Below are positions 51,098-60,442 of a DNA stretch of 64,000 bases, one piece after another. Below the pieces are notes generated by a model. That model made no database searches. It saw nothing but the letters and a program-made list of their open reading frames with translations, and was not told the origin of the DNA. Within the stretch, counting starts at the first letter, position 1. Each line of letters starts with the position of its first letter. The stretch is from JAHEEL01 sp942491345 (lineage in GTDB: Bacteria > Actinomycetota > Acidimicrobiia > Spongiisociales > UBA5794): assembly GCA_942491345.1 (NCBI GenBank), contig CALOAN010000044.1, positions 298,247 through 362,246 on the forward strand, in the 5' to 3' direction. A program made the position numbers and the translations under genes.

Positions 51098-52267
51098 TCA
51101 GGGCACCAGCAGAGCTTCCACCAGTCGTTCGATCTCCCGCTCCGTGTTGAAGTAGTGCACCGAGGCCCGCACGAGGTCGGGGAGTCTCCGTTCCTCCATG
51201 TCGAAGCGCGCAGAGTTCCGTGTCACCACCGACACGTTGATGGCCTGATCCCGAAGCGCCGCCTTCACATCTTCTGCGTCACGACCATCCAAGGTGAACG
51301 TGACGATCGCCCCCTTCACCAACCCGATGTCGCGCACAGTCACACCGCGTACTTCGGTGAGCGAGGTTCTGAGCATCGCACCAAGCATCGAGACGCGCTC
51401 CCAGATCTCGTCGAGTCCCACCTGCATCGCATACGCCGCCGCCCGGCCCATTCCCAGCAGAAGCGCGGGTGATCGCTCCCAGAGTTCGAACCGACGGGCA
51501 TCAGGTCGCACGACAAATCGTTCGAGCGCCTCCCACTCGGCACCGCGCAAGTCGAGCACCGTCGGTTCGAGATGGTCAGACATCGACCTGCGCACATAGA
51601 GGAATCCGGTTCCGCGGGGACCGCGAAGAAACTTCCTGGAGGTAGCGGACAACAGGTCGCACCCGATCTCATCGACATCGATCGGCATCTGGCCGACCGA
51701 CTGGCAGGCGTCGAGGAGGTATGGGACATTGTGAGCTCTCGCCACCCCTCCCACATCGGCGGCCGGGTTCACCAGTCCGCTGTTGGTTGGTACGTGGTTG
51801 ATGGCGATCAGACGAACGTGTTCGTCGATCATCGCATCGAGCGCGTCGCAGTCGATCTCACCGGTTGGTCGGTTTGGCACGATCTCAACCGATACCCCGG
51901 TCCGCTGCACCGCTTGCAGAAAGGCGATCACATTGGATGCGTACTCACTTGTGGTTGTGAGGATGCGGTCACCTTCGTGGAAGGTCATCGCCCAGAAGAC
52001 GGAATCCCACGCCCTCGTCGCACTATCGGTGAGCGCGATCTCGGATCGGTCCGCACCAACGAGTGCCGCCACCGAGTCGTACACCGAGCGCAGCTCTTCC
52101 GCGTGAGCTTCGGCCACCTCATAACCTCCGTAGCGAGACTCCTCACGGAGGTAGTCGGTGACCGTGTCCAACACCGGCCGCGGGGGAAGCGACGCGCCGG
52201 CATTGTTGAAGTGCGTGACGAACGCGGCACCTGGCGTGTCGGCTCTTGCCGAGGCAACATCGATCAT
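51098..52267 (-). CDS. Class V aminotransferase / cysteine desulfurase-like protein
   Basis: A 389-residue PLP enzyme of the aminotransferase V family. The start FNNAGASLPPRPVLD, the cofactor segment LLDACQSVGQMPIDV and the Lys in LSATSRKFLRGPRGTGFLYVRR match the ergothioneine (EgtE)/isopenicillin epimerase-type branch. No SufS-type active Cys loop is visible, so it may be a C-S lyase or epimerase rather than a Fe-S desulfurase. It is convergent with the LCP gene. Confidence 0.78.
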   Translation of the reverse strand: MIDVASARADTPGAAFVTHFNNAGASLPPRPVLDTVTDYLREESRYGGYEVAEAHAEELRSVYDSVAALVGADRSEIALTDSATRAWDSVFWAMTFHEGDRILTTTSEYASNVIAFLQAVQRTGVSVEIVPNRPTGEIDCDALDAMIDEHVRLIAINHVPTNSGLVNPAADVGGVARAHNVPYLLDACQSVGQMPIDVDEIGCDLLSATSRKFLRGPRGTGFLYVRRSMSDHLEPTVLDLRGAEWEALERFVVRPDARRFELWERSPALLLGMGRAAAYAMQVGLDEIWERVSMLGAMLRTSLTEVRGVTVRDIGLVKGAIVTFTLDGRDAEDVKAALRDQAINVSVVTRNSARFDMEERRLPDLVRASVHYFNTEREIERLVEALLVP

Positions 52268-52327
52268 GGAGCGAGACGCTAGCGCCGTGGTCTTGTTGAT
52301 TCGGCCGGATGGCGCGACGATGCGTCC

Positions 52328-53233
52328 ATGACCTCGATACGCGTTCTTGTGCTCTCGGTTGGGTTGGTCTTCGTGGCGGCCGGATGCGGAGAATCCGCTG
52401 ACGACGCCACACCGCCGCCGACGACCGTCTCGACGAGTGTGACCACAACAACAAGCCCGCTCGGGACGTCGACGTCGACCTCGACCACCACCACAACCAC
52501 CACAACCACAACCACAACCACGACGGCACCAACGACGGCACCAACGTCGACCACGACCACAGCGCCCGATCCAGACCCGAGCACCGTTGGCGGCCTGACC
52601 GTCGAGATCGGTGGAGGAAGCGGCGAAGTCATCCCGGAGTGGGATCGGAACTCCGAGTCGGATCTCGACCTCTACCGCCTCTGGTATTCCGACGACCCCG
52701 GGGCGTCCAAGGTGCTCCTCGCCGAGATCCCGCACGACACCTCTGCACTCCCGGGGCCCGCCTACGACGCAGGTGGCGGCCGCACCGCGTACGTCGATCT
52801 CCGGGCGCAGATCGAGGGGAAACACTGCTATCAGGTCTCAGCCGTTGATGGCGCAGGTCACGAGGGCCGGCGCAGCTCCGAAGTGTGTCTTCCCACTCTG
52901 CCACCGCCCACCCCCTCCGGCTTCGACGTGGGGATCGGAGGCGGCAGCGGTGAGGTGATGATCATCTGGAGTCGCGTTGCAGCACCGGACACGGCCTCGT
53001 ACCTCCTCTGGTTCTCGGATTTGCCCGGTGGATCAAAGGTGCCCCTCGCGACCGTCGCCCACGACCCGGCCGCCATCGTCGGGCCGGCCTACGACGCGGG
53101 TGGCGGTCGGACGGCCTACATCGACTTCCCCCGCTCGCTCGAGAACAACCGGAACTGCTACCAGATCTCCGCAATCGACGCCGGCGGTAATGAGAGTCCG
53201 AGAACGGGTGAGCTCTGCCTGTCGGGGTTATGA
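52328..53233 (+). CDS. Secreted lipoprotein with two fibronectin III-like repeats
   Basis: A 301-residue protein. Its signal peptide ends with lipobox VAAGC, followed by a poly-Thr linker of about 45 residues. Two homologous beta-domains of about 100 residues come next, each beginning V.IGGGSGEV and each with a YDAGGGRTAY motif and one Cys pair (KHCYQVS...CLP and RNCYQIS...CLS). They resemble FN3 modules. It probably presents adhesion or binding modules on the surface. The poly-Thr DNA (52480-52545) is a repetitive ACC/ACA tract. Confidence 0.65.
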   Translation: MTSIRVLVLSVGLVFVAAGCGESADDATPPPTTVSTSVTTTTSPLGTSTSTSTTTTTTTTTTTTTTAPTTAPTSTTTTAPDPDPSTVGGLTVEIGGGSGEVIPEWDRNSESDLDLYRLWYSDDPGASKVLLAEIPHDTSALPGPAYDAGGGRTAYVDLRAQIEGKHCYQVSAVDGAGHEGRRSSEVCLPTLPPPTPSGFDVGIGGGSGEVMIIWSRVAAPDTASYLLWFSDLPGGSKVPLATVAHDPAAIVGPAYDAGGGRTAYIDFPRSLENNRNCYQISAIDAGGNESPRTGELCLSGL

Positions 53234-53240
53234 CGGGAGT

Positions 53241-53645
53241 TCAGACTCCGATCCTTTCGAGCAGGTCGTTCATCGTTGGTGTGAGTCGCATCGCACGCAC
53301 CTCTTCCACCGGAACCCACCGAACCTCGGCGGCGTCATCTCCCGCTTCGAGGTGGCCGCCGGTCGGTATCGCGGCAAAGTCGACCACCGTGTAGTGATAG
53401 CTCGGCGTTTTTGTTTCGTCCATGATGTCGCCGGCCCACACAACGTCCCCAACGTCCACCGTGAGGCCGGTCTCTTCGAGCACTTCTCGAGCGACCGCCT
53501 CGCGCATGGTTTCTCCGTAGCGCTGGCGGCCGCCTGGAACCGCCCAGTAGTCGCGGTAGGCGCCGCGACCTCGTCGGATCAGCAAGAGTCTCTCGTCGTC
53601 GATGATGACGGCACCTACGCCCGGTGTTGGGTGAATCTCAGTCAT
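53241..53645 (-). CDS. Nudix hydrolase
   Basis: A 134-residue protein with the Nudix box GGRQRYGETMREAVAREVLEETGL in full GX5EX7REUXEEXGU form. It hydrolyses a nucleoside diphosphate linked to another moiety, for example a damaged dNTP or a sugar nucleotide. The N-terminal VGAVIIDDERLLLIRRG strand is typical. It lies three bases before the zinc permease gene end, on the same strand. Confidence 0.87.
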   Translation of the reverse strand: MTEIHPTPGVGAVIIDDERLLLIRRGRGAYRDYWAVPGGRQRYGETMREAVAREVLEETGLTVDVGDVVWAGDIMDETKTPSYHYTVVDFAAIPTGGHLEAGDDAAEVRWVPVEEVRAMRLTPTMNDLLERIGV

Positions 53646-53648
53646 GTC

Positions 53649-54512
53649 CTACGCCCCGGCCGCAGATCCGACGGCATCGTCGGTTCTCCGGCCCCGAATC
53701 CCGGCCGCCACGTTCTTGGCCGTGAGCACGAGGAAGAAGAGCACGATCGGCACCACCGCCATCGTCGCTGATCCCGACGTGTTGGCGTGATAGGAGATGA
53801 TCAGCCCTGCCACGACCGAGAAGACGCCGATCAACGCAGCGACGGCCATCATCACCGGTACGCGGTTGACGAGCAGTGCCGCGGTGGCGGGCGGACCGAC
53901 CAGCAATCCGAACACCAGCAGCGTGCCGACGGTCTGGAACGACCCCACGATCGACAACACAATGAGCACGAGCAGCAGCACGTGGGTCGCCCTGGGATTG
54001 AGTCCATACAGGGCGGCCTTTTGCTCATTGAACGAGAGCACGAGAAAGCTGCGGTAGAACACCACCGAGGCTCCAACCGCGATGACCGTGATCACAGCCA
54101 ACACGATCAGGTCGGACTGGGTCACGCCAAGTACGTCTCCAAAGAGGATTGCAGTGAGGCTTCCGGTGTACGTCGTCGACTTCGAGATGAGAATCACGCC
54201 AAAGCCGAGCATGCCGACGAAGAGCAGACCGATGCCGGTGTCCTCCGAGAAGGTTGTCTGGCGGTGGACGAGGTTGATGCCCCAGATCATCACCAATGCA
54301 GCCATCGCTGCGCCCAGCAGAGGGTTGAACCCGATCAGGATCGCGAGCGCGATGCCGGGGATCACGCCGTGGACCAGTGCGTCGCCGAGGAACGTCATCC
54401 CCCGGATCACCACCCAGGTGCCAACGACGGACGTCGTAACGGCGGCGAGCGACCCGGCCAGCAGCGCCCGCTGCTGGAACGCCAGTTCGAACGGGGCGGT
54501 CAGCCAGTCCAT
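53649..54512 (-). CDS. znuB: Zinc/manganese ABC transporter permease (ZnuB family)
   Basis: A 287-residue ABC-3 family permease with about eight membrane helices. It has GTWVVIRGMTFLGDALVHGVIPG (coupling-helix region) and a typical SDLIVLAV segment. The start at 54512 follows the binding-protein gene by 37 bases. It forms the leftward half of a divided importer with the 54550 binding protein; the ATPase is on the opposite strand at 55985. Confidence 0.85.
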   Translation of the reverse strand: MDWLTAPFELAFQQRALLAGSLAAVTTSVVGTWVVIRGMTFLGDALVHGVIPGIALAILIGFNPLLGAAMAALVMIWGINLVHRQTTFSEDTGIGLLFVGMLGFGVILISKSTTYTGSLTAILFGDVLGVTQSDLIVLAVITVIAVGASVVFYRSFLVLSFNEQKAALYGLNPRATHVLLLVLIVLSIVGSFQTVGTLLVFGLLVGPPATAALLVNRVPVMMAVAALIGVFSVVAGLIISYHANTSGSATMAVVPIVLFFLVLTAKNVAAGIRGRRTDDAVGSAAGA

Positions 54513-54549
54513 GCAAACGCTACGGTACCGCGTGGTGGCAGGCGCTTCG

Positions 54550-55491
54550 TCACGGTCGTCCAAGTGCTTCCGCGATCCGCCTGACGTTGGTTTCCAGCAT
54601 CCCGATCAGCGTATCGCCGTCGGTCCCTGGCCCACCGAGCGAACCGGTGTACAACTCGACGACCTTCACGTCGTATCCGACCTCTGAAGCGACGGCCTGT
54701 GCCAATGTGTCTGGTTCGATCGTCTCGGTGAAGATCGCTCGGACCTGTTCGCGCTCGATCACCTCGACGAGTGATGCAAGCTCTGCGGACGAGGGGTTTG
54801 CGAGCGACTCGCCGCCCGGGATTACCGTCCCGATCATCTCGAAGCCGTATCGGTCCGAGAAGTACCCGAGCGACAGATGGTTGGTGACCAGTTTCCGGTC
54901 GGCCGGCGCAACCACCGCCAATCGCTCAACGCTGCTGCTATCCAACGAGTCGAGTTGGGAGGCGTACCGATCGGCTTGCGCCGACCAATCAACATCCGGG
55001 GCCGCTTCGGCCAGCTTTGCGGCAAGAAGGTCGGCTGCGAGAGCTACGCGAAGTGGATCGAGCCAGAAGTGAGGGTCGAGGTCGCCATCCTCGTGATCCT
55101 CGTGGTCCTCCTCGGCATCGACTACCCCGACGAACGGACGCGGCTCGATGTCCGGCGCAACCTCCCACACCCCCACACCGTCGGCAGCGGCCGCTTCGAG
55201 CACGTCATGTAGTCCCGCCTCCAAGCCGAGGCCGTTCACAACCACGAGGTCTGCGCGTTGAATCGCCGCAACCTGCTGGGCCGAGGCCTGGAAGTCGTGG
55301 GGGTTCACGCCGACGGGCATCAGCACGTCGACCTCAGCGTTGTCGCCCACCACGTTGCGAACAAGATCACCGAGGATCGTGGTCGTCGCCACGACAGACA
55401 CGGCGCCATCCGCAGGGTCGTCGGAGCTGCATCCGGTTAGGGCCGCCGGCAACAGGACGGCGATGACCACCACCATCGCAACGCTGCGCAA
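54550..55491 (-). CDS. znuA: Zinc ABC transporter substrate-binding lipoprotein (ZnuA/TroA family)
   Basis: A 313-residue lipoprotein with lipobox ALTGC. Metal-site His residues are GVNPHDFQAS, LDPHFWLDP and VTNHLSLGYF, plus the C-terminal Asp/Glu region (TETIEPD). The acidic/His-rich loop EEDHEDHEDGD (about residues 127-137) is a typical zinc-loading loop. It is divergent from the Fur-family regulator gene across a Fur-type box, which fits zinc-repressed expression. Confidence 0.87.
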   Translation of the reverse strand: MRSVAMVVVIAVLLPAALTGCSSDDPADGAVSVVATTTILGDLVRNVVGDNAEVDVLMPVGVNPHDFQASAQQVAAIQRADLVVVNGLGLEAGLHDVLEAAAADGVGVWEVAPDIEPRPFVGVVDAEEDHEDHEDGDLDPHFWLDPLRVALAADLLAAKLAEAAPDVDWSAQADRYASQLDSLDSSSVERLAVVAPADRKLVTNHLSLGYFSDRYGFEMIGTVIPGGESLANPSSAELASLVEVIEREQVRAIFTETIEPDTLAQAVASEVGYDVKVVELYTGSLGGPGTDGDTLIGMLETNVRRIAEALGRP

Positions 55492-55506
55492 TCCTGCCTC
55501 CCTGGC

Positions 55507-55532
55507 TATAATGAGAATGATTCCTATTCTTG
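55507..55532. promoter_or_regulatory. Fur/Zur-type operator with TATAAT box
   Basis: Rightward TATAAT (55507-55512) overlaps the AT-rich ATGAGAATGATTCCTATTC stretch (55511-55529), which resembles Fur-family boxes. It lies between the divergent znuA and fur-like genes. It should let the regulator repress both units when zinc is plentiful (inferred). Confidence 0.55.
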
Positions 55533-55559
55533 CAGAACGGTATCAACGGAGCCTCGATA

Positions 55560-55994
55560 GTGCAACACCTCGAACAAGCCGTCGAGCAGCGACTCGCCTC
55601 GAAGGGGGTCCGCCTCACCCGCGGCCGCCGGGCCACGCTTCGAGCGATCGCCGAGCGGGACGGACCGCGCACGGCAGCTGAGATCCAGGCCGACCTCTCC
55701 GACACCATCCCCCTCTCTTCGCTCTACCGGTCGCTCTCGGTGCTCGAGGCGGCGGGTGTGCTCACCGCCCAACACGACGCTGAGGGCATCATGCGGTTCG
55801 AGTTGGCCGAGTGGCTGACCGGACATCACCACCATCTCGTGTGCATATCGTGCGGAACCGCGGTCGACGTCGTCCCGGACGCCGAACAGGAACATGCCAT
55901 CGAACAGCTCATCGAACAGATGGCCGCCGCATCGGGCTTCGCCGTCACCGGACATCGGTTTGAGATCGAAGGTCGGTGTGCATCATGCCGGTAG
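55560..55994 (+). CDS. zur: Fur-family metal-dependent regulator (Zur-like)
   Basis: A 144-residue regulator. The start GTG 55560 is preferred, with CGGAG seven bases upstream; TTG 55530 would add ten residues. The winged helix holds TRGRRATLRAI and SLYRSLSVLEAAGVL. The metal domain has HHHHLVCISCG and the C-terminal CASC pair of Fur/Zur zinc sites. Zur is preferred over Fur because the gene is flanked by a zinc importer. It overlaps the ATPase gene by ten bases. Confidence 0.8.
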   Translation: MQHLEQAVEQRLASKGVRLTRGRRATLRAIAERDGPRTAAEIQADLSDTIPLSSLYRSLSVLEAAGVLTAQHDAEGIMRFELAEWLTGHHHHLVCISCGTAVDVVPDAEQEHAIEQLIEQMAAASGFAVTGHRFEIEGRCASCR

Positions 55995-56836
55995 CCGAAC
56001 CAGCCGTTGTGGCCGACCAGGCGGCATTCCGATACGGGTCGAGGACGGCCGTGTCCCCTTCCTCGTTCGCGATTCCCGAGGGCCACATCGCGGCGATCAT
56101 CGGCCCGAACGGATCAGGCAAGTCCACGACGCTCAACGGCATCGCCGGCCTGATCGAACCATCCTCTGGTTCGATCACCACGGTCCCTCTCAACGGGCGG
56201 CCTCGCCGCACAGCCTACGTTCTGCAGTCGACCCGGGTGAACGAATCTCTGCCGATCACGGTACGAGAGGTCGTCACCATGGGTCGCTACCCCTCGACCG
56301 GCCCGTACCGCCGCCTCAAGGCCGAAGACCGGCTGCAGGTGACTCAGGCGATGGACCGCATGGGGATCTCCGGCCTGGCCGATCGGCACATCACGGAGCT
56401 GTCCGGCGGCCAGCGGCAGCGGGTTTTCGTTGCCCAGGGCCTCGCACAGGATCACGAGATGCTGCTCCTCGACGAGCCGCTCACCGGGCTCGACATCACA
56501 TCAGCCCAGGCGATCGACGACGTGATCCATGAAGAACAGGCGCACGGATGCACGATCGTCCTCACGACCCACGACCTGACTGCCGCTCAGGTTGCCGACT
56601 ACGTGATCCTCATGTCGGGAGGCGTCGTCGCCTCGGGTCCACCGGGAGAGGTCCTCACCGAGGCCAACCTGCGCACGGCCTACGGTCCCGGCCTGATCCA
56701 CATGGAAGAGACCCGTCTCTTCCTCGACGACCCCGCGCACCAGCACCCGACTGCCCGGCATGCGCATCAGGATCGTTCAATCCACCTCGAGGTGTCACCG
56801 ACCGACCAGCACGCGGGCGACGCGTCGGTCGATTGA
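55985..56836 (+). CDS. znuC: Zinc/manganese ABC transporter ATP-binding protein
   Basis: A 283-residue ATPase with Walker A GPNGSGKST, signature LSGGQRQR and Walker B MLLLDEPLTGLD, and the switch His in LTTHDLTAAQ. The C-terminal tail is His-rich (HQHPTARHAHQD), suiting metal sensing or carriage. It overlaps the regulator gene. Together with the divergent znuA and znuB genes it makes a complete importer. Confidence 0.85.
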   Translation: MPVAEPAVVADQAAFRYGSRTAVSPSSFAIPEGHIAAIIGPNGSGKSTTLNGIAGLIEPSSGSITTVPLNGRPRRTAYVLQSTRVNESLPITVREVVTMGRYPSTGPYRRLKAEDRLQVTQAMDRMGISGLADRHITELSGGQRQRVFVAQGLAQDHEMLLLDEPLTGLDITSAQAIDDVIHEEQAHGCTIVLTTHDLTAAQVADYVILMSGGVVASGPPGEVLTEANLRTAYGPGLIHMEETRLFLDDPAHQHPTARHAHQDRSIHLEVSPTDQHAGDASVD

Positions 56837-56863
56837 ATTCGGTGAACCACCGACGGGCGCGGT

Positions 56864-57949
56864 TCAGGCCGGCGAGGCCTCAGCCTTTGCCTGCTTCCCT
56901 ACCTTTGCCTTGTAGTAGAGGTACGTTCCGATTCCGATGAATACCTGCGGGAAGTAGGTGAGCGCACGCCACACCATGACGGCGGCGAGCGCGTCGTTGT
57001 TGGCTGCGCCGAAGCCGACAAGGATGCCGGTGATCGCAGCATCGGTCGTCCCCAGGCCTCCCGGCGGCAGGGGTATGAACGTCGTGAGGCGGCCGAAAGC
57101 AAACGCGGCGAATGCCTCGAGAAACGTCACCGGGGCGTTGGAACCCCCCTGGATGGCAAAGATCGCCGCCCAGAGAATCAGGAATTGCATGAACTGCTGG
57201 AGATAACTCGTCCCGGTGATCCGGAGCCATCCCTGACTCACCACGTCGACCGTCGAAGTCCGGAACTTCAGCACCTCGTCGACGACGCTGAAGGTGGGCG
57301 TCTTCTTGAACAGCCCGTATGCCCACGCGACGGCACGATCGCCCCACTCGCCTACCTTCCGAGCCGTCTCAGGGCTACGCAAGATCGCCGCGACGAGCAG
57401 AACAACAGCCACGACGGCGACGAGTCCGATGGCTGCGACCGCGAATGCGACACCCTCTGCCTGCCCGATGAGCACCAAACCAACAGCGGCGAAGATGGGC
57501 AAACTGAGGGTGACGAAGGTATTCCAGGCGCTCACGATTCCGATGCCCGCCGTCGCCTCCCCCGGCCCGATTCCGTAGAAGCTGAGCATCGCGTACTGCA
57601 CCGCAATGCCGAATGCGCCGCCCATCGGAATGACGTTGCTGATCATGAACGACGTCTGCCGAATCAAGAATGCCGGTTTGTACTTGAGTGTGGGCAAGGC
57701 AGCTTGATACGGCCACACGTAGGCAATGATGTTGAAGATCGTCATCAGGAACAGGATGCCGAGAGCGACAGCAGACATCGCCTGGATCGCCGCCCACGCC
57801 TGGTCGTAGTCGCCGAACTGCGGCAGCACGATGCCGAACACGAGGACGAGGACGATCAGCGTGATGATCCCGCCGACGATCGTCTTCGTCTTGCTCGACT
57901 TCTCAGGCGGCGGTGCGGTCTCGGATGCTGCTGAATCGCCCGTGGTCAT
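56864..57949 (-). CDS. Flippase-like / LPG synthase transmembrane-domain protein (UPF0104)
   Basis: A 361-residue polytopic membrane protein of the AglD/MprF-TM family. Landmarks are IPMGGAFGIAVQYAM and IPLPPGGLGTTDAAI, the glycine-rich signature. It is probably a lipid or polyprenyl-linked glycan flippase. No catalytic LPG synthase domain is attached. It is convergent with the zinc ATPase gene. Confidence 0.75.
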   Translation of the reverse strand: MTTGDSAASETAPPPEKSSKTKTIVGGIITLIVLVLVFGIVLPQFGDYDQAWAAIQAMSAVALGILFLMTIFNIIAYVWPYQAALPTLKYKPAFLIRQTSFMISNVIPMGGAFGIAVQYAMLSFYGIGPGEATAGIGIVSAWNTFVTLSLPIFAAVGLVLIGQAEGVAFAVAAIGLVAVVAVVLLVAAILRSPETARKVGEWGDRAVAWAYGLFKKTPTFSVVDEVLKFRTSTVDVVSQGWLRITGTSYLQQFMQFLILWAAIFAIQGGSNAPVTFLEAFAAFAFGRLTTFIPLPPGGLGTTDAAITGILVGFGAANNDALAAVMVWRALTYFPQVFIGIGTYLYYKAKVGKQAKAEASPA

Positions 57950-58006
57950 GTAGCGGCAGTGTAGAGCGCAATTGCACCGCCTGAGTGGCGCAGGGACAAT
58001 GAGCCG

Positions 58007-59263
58007 ATGTCCAGCAGCCTGCAGCGGAACGCAGTCGCAATGGCCGTTTCAACAGTCGTCGGTGTCCTCACCGCCATCGTTGTCATCGCCATCGAGCACA
58101 TCGTCGAGGACCTGCTTCACGAGGTGCAGGAGGCGGACCCCTGGGTGATCGCAGCCGTCCTCGTCGCGGGTGCCGTGGTCGCCGCGTTGCTGGTGCGCTA
58201 CCTGAGCGGACGGTCGAGTTCTACGACGGAGACGTACGTCGAGGAGTTCCACGGCGACCACCCCCCGCTGGAGGCTCGCTACGCCCCTGGCCGCCTAGGA
58301 GCATCGGTAGCAAGCCTCGGCAGCGGCGCTCCCCTGGGGTTGGAGGGACCCGCCGTCTACAGCGGTGCTGTCATCGCAACGCTCTTTCGCAAGCACTTCG
58401 CCTGGGCCAGAGCGATCAACGCCAAGAGCCTGCTGGCCGCGGGAGCGGCCGCCGGCGTGTCGGCGGTCTTCAAAGCCCCTCTTGCGGGAGCCATCTTCGC
58501 CGTCGAAGTTCCCTATCGAGATCGAATGGCCGGAGAGAGAATCATCCCGGCGATGTTCGGCTCCGCTGCCGGCTATCTCACCCTGGCTGCCTTTGAAGGC
58601 ACCGACCACATTCTTGATGTCGGAGCGGTCGAGTTGACGTTTGGTGGCGCCGCAGGGTCGCTCCTGCTGGGGTTGATCATTGGCCTCGCCGCTCGCGGGA
58701 TCATTGCTCTCATCCGGCTTGCAGAAACATACAGCAATAAGGGAATCCCCCTCGTTCGCGGACTGGCAGCGGGTGTCTCTCTCGCCGGGTTGTTCGGTTT
58801 GGGCCGTCTCCTCACCGGCGAGAACGTCGCCATCACTGCCGGATTCCCCGTGGTTGACTGGGCGCTCGAACCCAACCACAGCATTCCCCTGCTGGTTGCG
58901 GTGTTGCTGGTCCGGACGTTCGGCACGTCGGTTGCGATCGGCGGCGGCGGCGCCGGCGGACTCTTCGTTCCACTCATCGCAACTGGAGCGATCGTTGGAC
59001 GTGTCTTTGCCGACGCGGGAGACCTAGAGGAACTGACACTCTATGTCCTCGTGGGCGGAGCAACCATGCTCGGCGCTGGCTATGCCGCACCACTCACCGG
59101 TGTCATCATCGTTGCCGAACTCACCGGCCAAGCAAGCTTGGTCGTCCCAGCACTCCTGGCGACGACCGTAGCGATGCTGACGGTAGGAAACCGATCCGTG
59201 AGCCACGCCCAACAATCAGGCGACATTGGAGATCCCACTCCCCAACCCGCCGATTCGCAGTAA
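58007..59263 (+). CDS. ClC-family chloride channel/transporter
   Basis: A 418-residue protein with about ten membrane helices. The three anion-pathway motifs are GSGAPLGLEGPAV (GSGxP and GxEGP, with the gating Glu), FKAPLAGAIFAVEVP and GGGGAGGLFVPLIATGA (GxFxP). No CBS domain follows, and the protein stops after a short charged tail. It is a chloride/proton antiporter or channel, likely for pH or osmotic balance. Confidence 0.87.
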   Translation: MSSSLQRNAVAMAVSTVVGVLTAIVVIAIEHIVEDLLHEVQEADPWVIAAVLVAGAVVAALLVRYLSGRSSSTTETYVEEFHGDHPPLEARYAPGRLGASVASLGSGAPLGLEGPAVYSGAVIATLFRKHFAWARAINAKSLLAAGAAAGVSAVFKAPLAGAIFAVEVPYRDRMAGERIIPAMFGSAAGYLTLAAFEGTDHILDVGAVELTFGGAAGSLLLGLIIGLAARGIIALIRLAETYSNKGIPLVRGLAAGVSLAGLFGLGRLLTGENVAITAGFPVVDWALEPNHSIPLLVAVLLVRTFGTSVAIGGGGAGGLFVPLIATGAIVGRVFADAGDLEELTLYVLVGGATMLGAGYAAPLTGVIIVAELTGQASLVVPALLATTVAMLTVGNRSVSHAQQSGDIGDPTPQPADSQ

Positions 59264-59368
59264 GTCCGACACGTCGCCGCTGGTCCCATGGTCGCCCCCC
59301 TTGGCAGGAGTCAAGGCGCGAGACCTGACATGGTTGGAGGGCCACATCGTCCCGCAATTGCGCTTCCG

Positions 59369-59388
59369 ACTGTCTCGTGTCTCGTGTC
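59369..59388. repeat. Short GTCTCGTGTCTC repeat
   Basis: Three irregular GTCTC units (CTGTCTCGTGTCTCGTGTC) lie between the ClC gene and the convergent dehydrogenase gene. They belong to the dispersed family seen at 41-47 kb. Confidence 0.55.
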
Positions 59389-59395
59389 AAACTCG

Positions 59396-60289
59396 CTATT
59401 CCCCGATCTCAATCCCTGACATCCTCTCCAGTGCCTTCACCAACGCATGGTTCCCTTCGCCTCCCAGGCCTTCTTGTTGGAGGGCTCGGTAGAGTTGGAA
59501 CACGAGTGCGGTTCCGGGAATCGGTGAACCGACGGCATCAGCGGCCTGGAGCGCCAGGCGCAGGTCCTTCTGTTGCAGATCGATCGTGAAGCCGGGGCGC
59601 CAATCCCGTTCGATCATCTGGGGACCGCGATTGGCGAGCATCCATGATCCTGCGGCACCGCCCTTCACCGCTTCGAGGGTGGCCTCGAGGTCGAGGCCGG
59701 ATGCCTGAGCGAACAGCAGGGCCTCCGAAACCGCGAGCTGGGTGACAACAACAAGGATCTGATTGACGATCTTGACGCGTTGGCCCGCGCCGACGGGACC
59801 GACATGGGTGATCGTGGTCCCGAAGGCCTCCATGTAGGGCCGGGCACGAGCGACGTCGGCCTCGGCACCTCCGACCATGATGGACAACGTGCCCCGTTGT
59901 GCGCCCTCTGAGCCACCGCTGACCGGCGCATCAATCCAGGCACCGCCTCGTGCCGCTACCTCGTCGGCAAACCACACCGTGGCTGCCGGGCTGATCGTCG
60001 AGTGGTCGATGATGAGCGAGCCTTCCGAGATGCCTTCGAGCAGACCACCGTCGGATGTGAGGACTGCATCGACGTCGGGTGTGTCCGAGACACAGATCAT
60101 CACGATCGGGCAGCGCCGTGCAACGTCGGCGGGCGATTCACCGGCGACTGCCCCTGCTGCGACAAGCGGTTCCATCCTCGACGGCGTGCGGTTCCAAACG
60201 ACAACGCCGTGGTCCTTTTCGAGGAGGTTCCGAGCCATCCCCGATCCCATGATTCCCAGTCCGATGAACCCGATCTGATCCGACATCAC
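59396..60289 (-). CDS. Beta-hydroxyacid dehydrogenase (3-hydroxyisobutyrate/tartronate semialdehyde reductase family)
   Basis: A 297-residue NAD(P)-dependent dehydrogenase with the cofactor motif GFIGLGIMGSGMA, the substrate-binding segment DAPVSGGSEGAQ and the catalytic Lys in VGAGQRVKIVNQI. It oxidises or reduces 3-hydroxy acids; which one is undecided. It is divergent from the pirin gene. Confidence 0.85.
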   Translation of the reverse strand: MMSDQIGFIGLGIMGSGMARNLLEKDHGVVVWNRTPSRMEPLVAAGAVAGESPADVARRCPIVMICVSDTPDVDAVLTSDGGLLEGISEGSLIIDHSTISPAATVWFADEVAARGGAWIDAPVSGGSEGAQRGTLSIMVGGAEADVARARPYMEAFGTTITHVGPVGAGQRVKIVNQILVVVTQLAVSEALLFAQASGLDLEATLEAVKGGAAGSWMLANRGPQMIERDWRPGFTIDLQQKDLRLALQAADAVGSPIPGTALVFQLYRALQQEGLGGEGNHALVKALERMSGIEIGE

Positions 60290-60442
60290 ACACCTCTGCT
60301 CGCTTCAGCTCCGGACGGTACTCACGCGCGCTACGCCAAATACGCCGCGCGAGGTCGCAACAACCGCTCACGAGTGCCCCATGACGGGAATTGGTCGTGG
60401 CAGCGGAGCGTTGTGACGTGGAAGCGAACGAAGGAATCCGCC

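Noticed and set aside
52480..52545. A microsatellite of interest in the poly-Thr tract
   Set aside because: The ACC/ACA repeats encode the surface linker of a lipoprotein; similar linkers occur in other lipoproteins of the window and of this lineage, so it was kept only as part of that gene.
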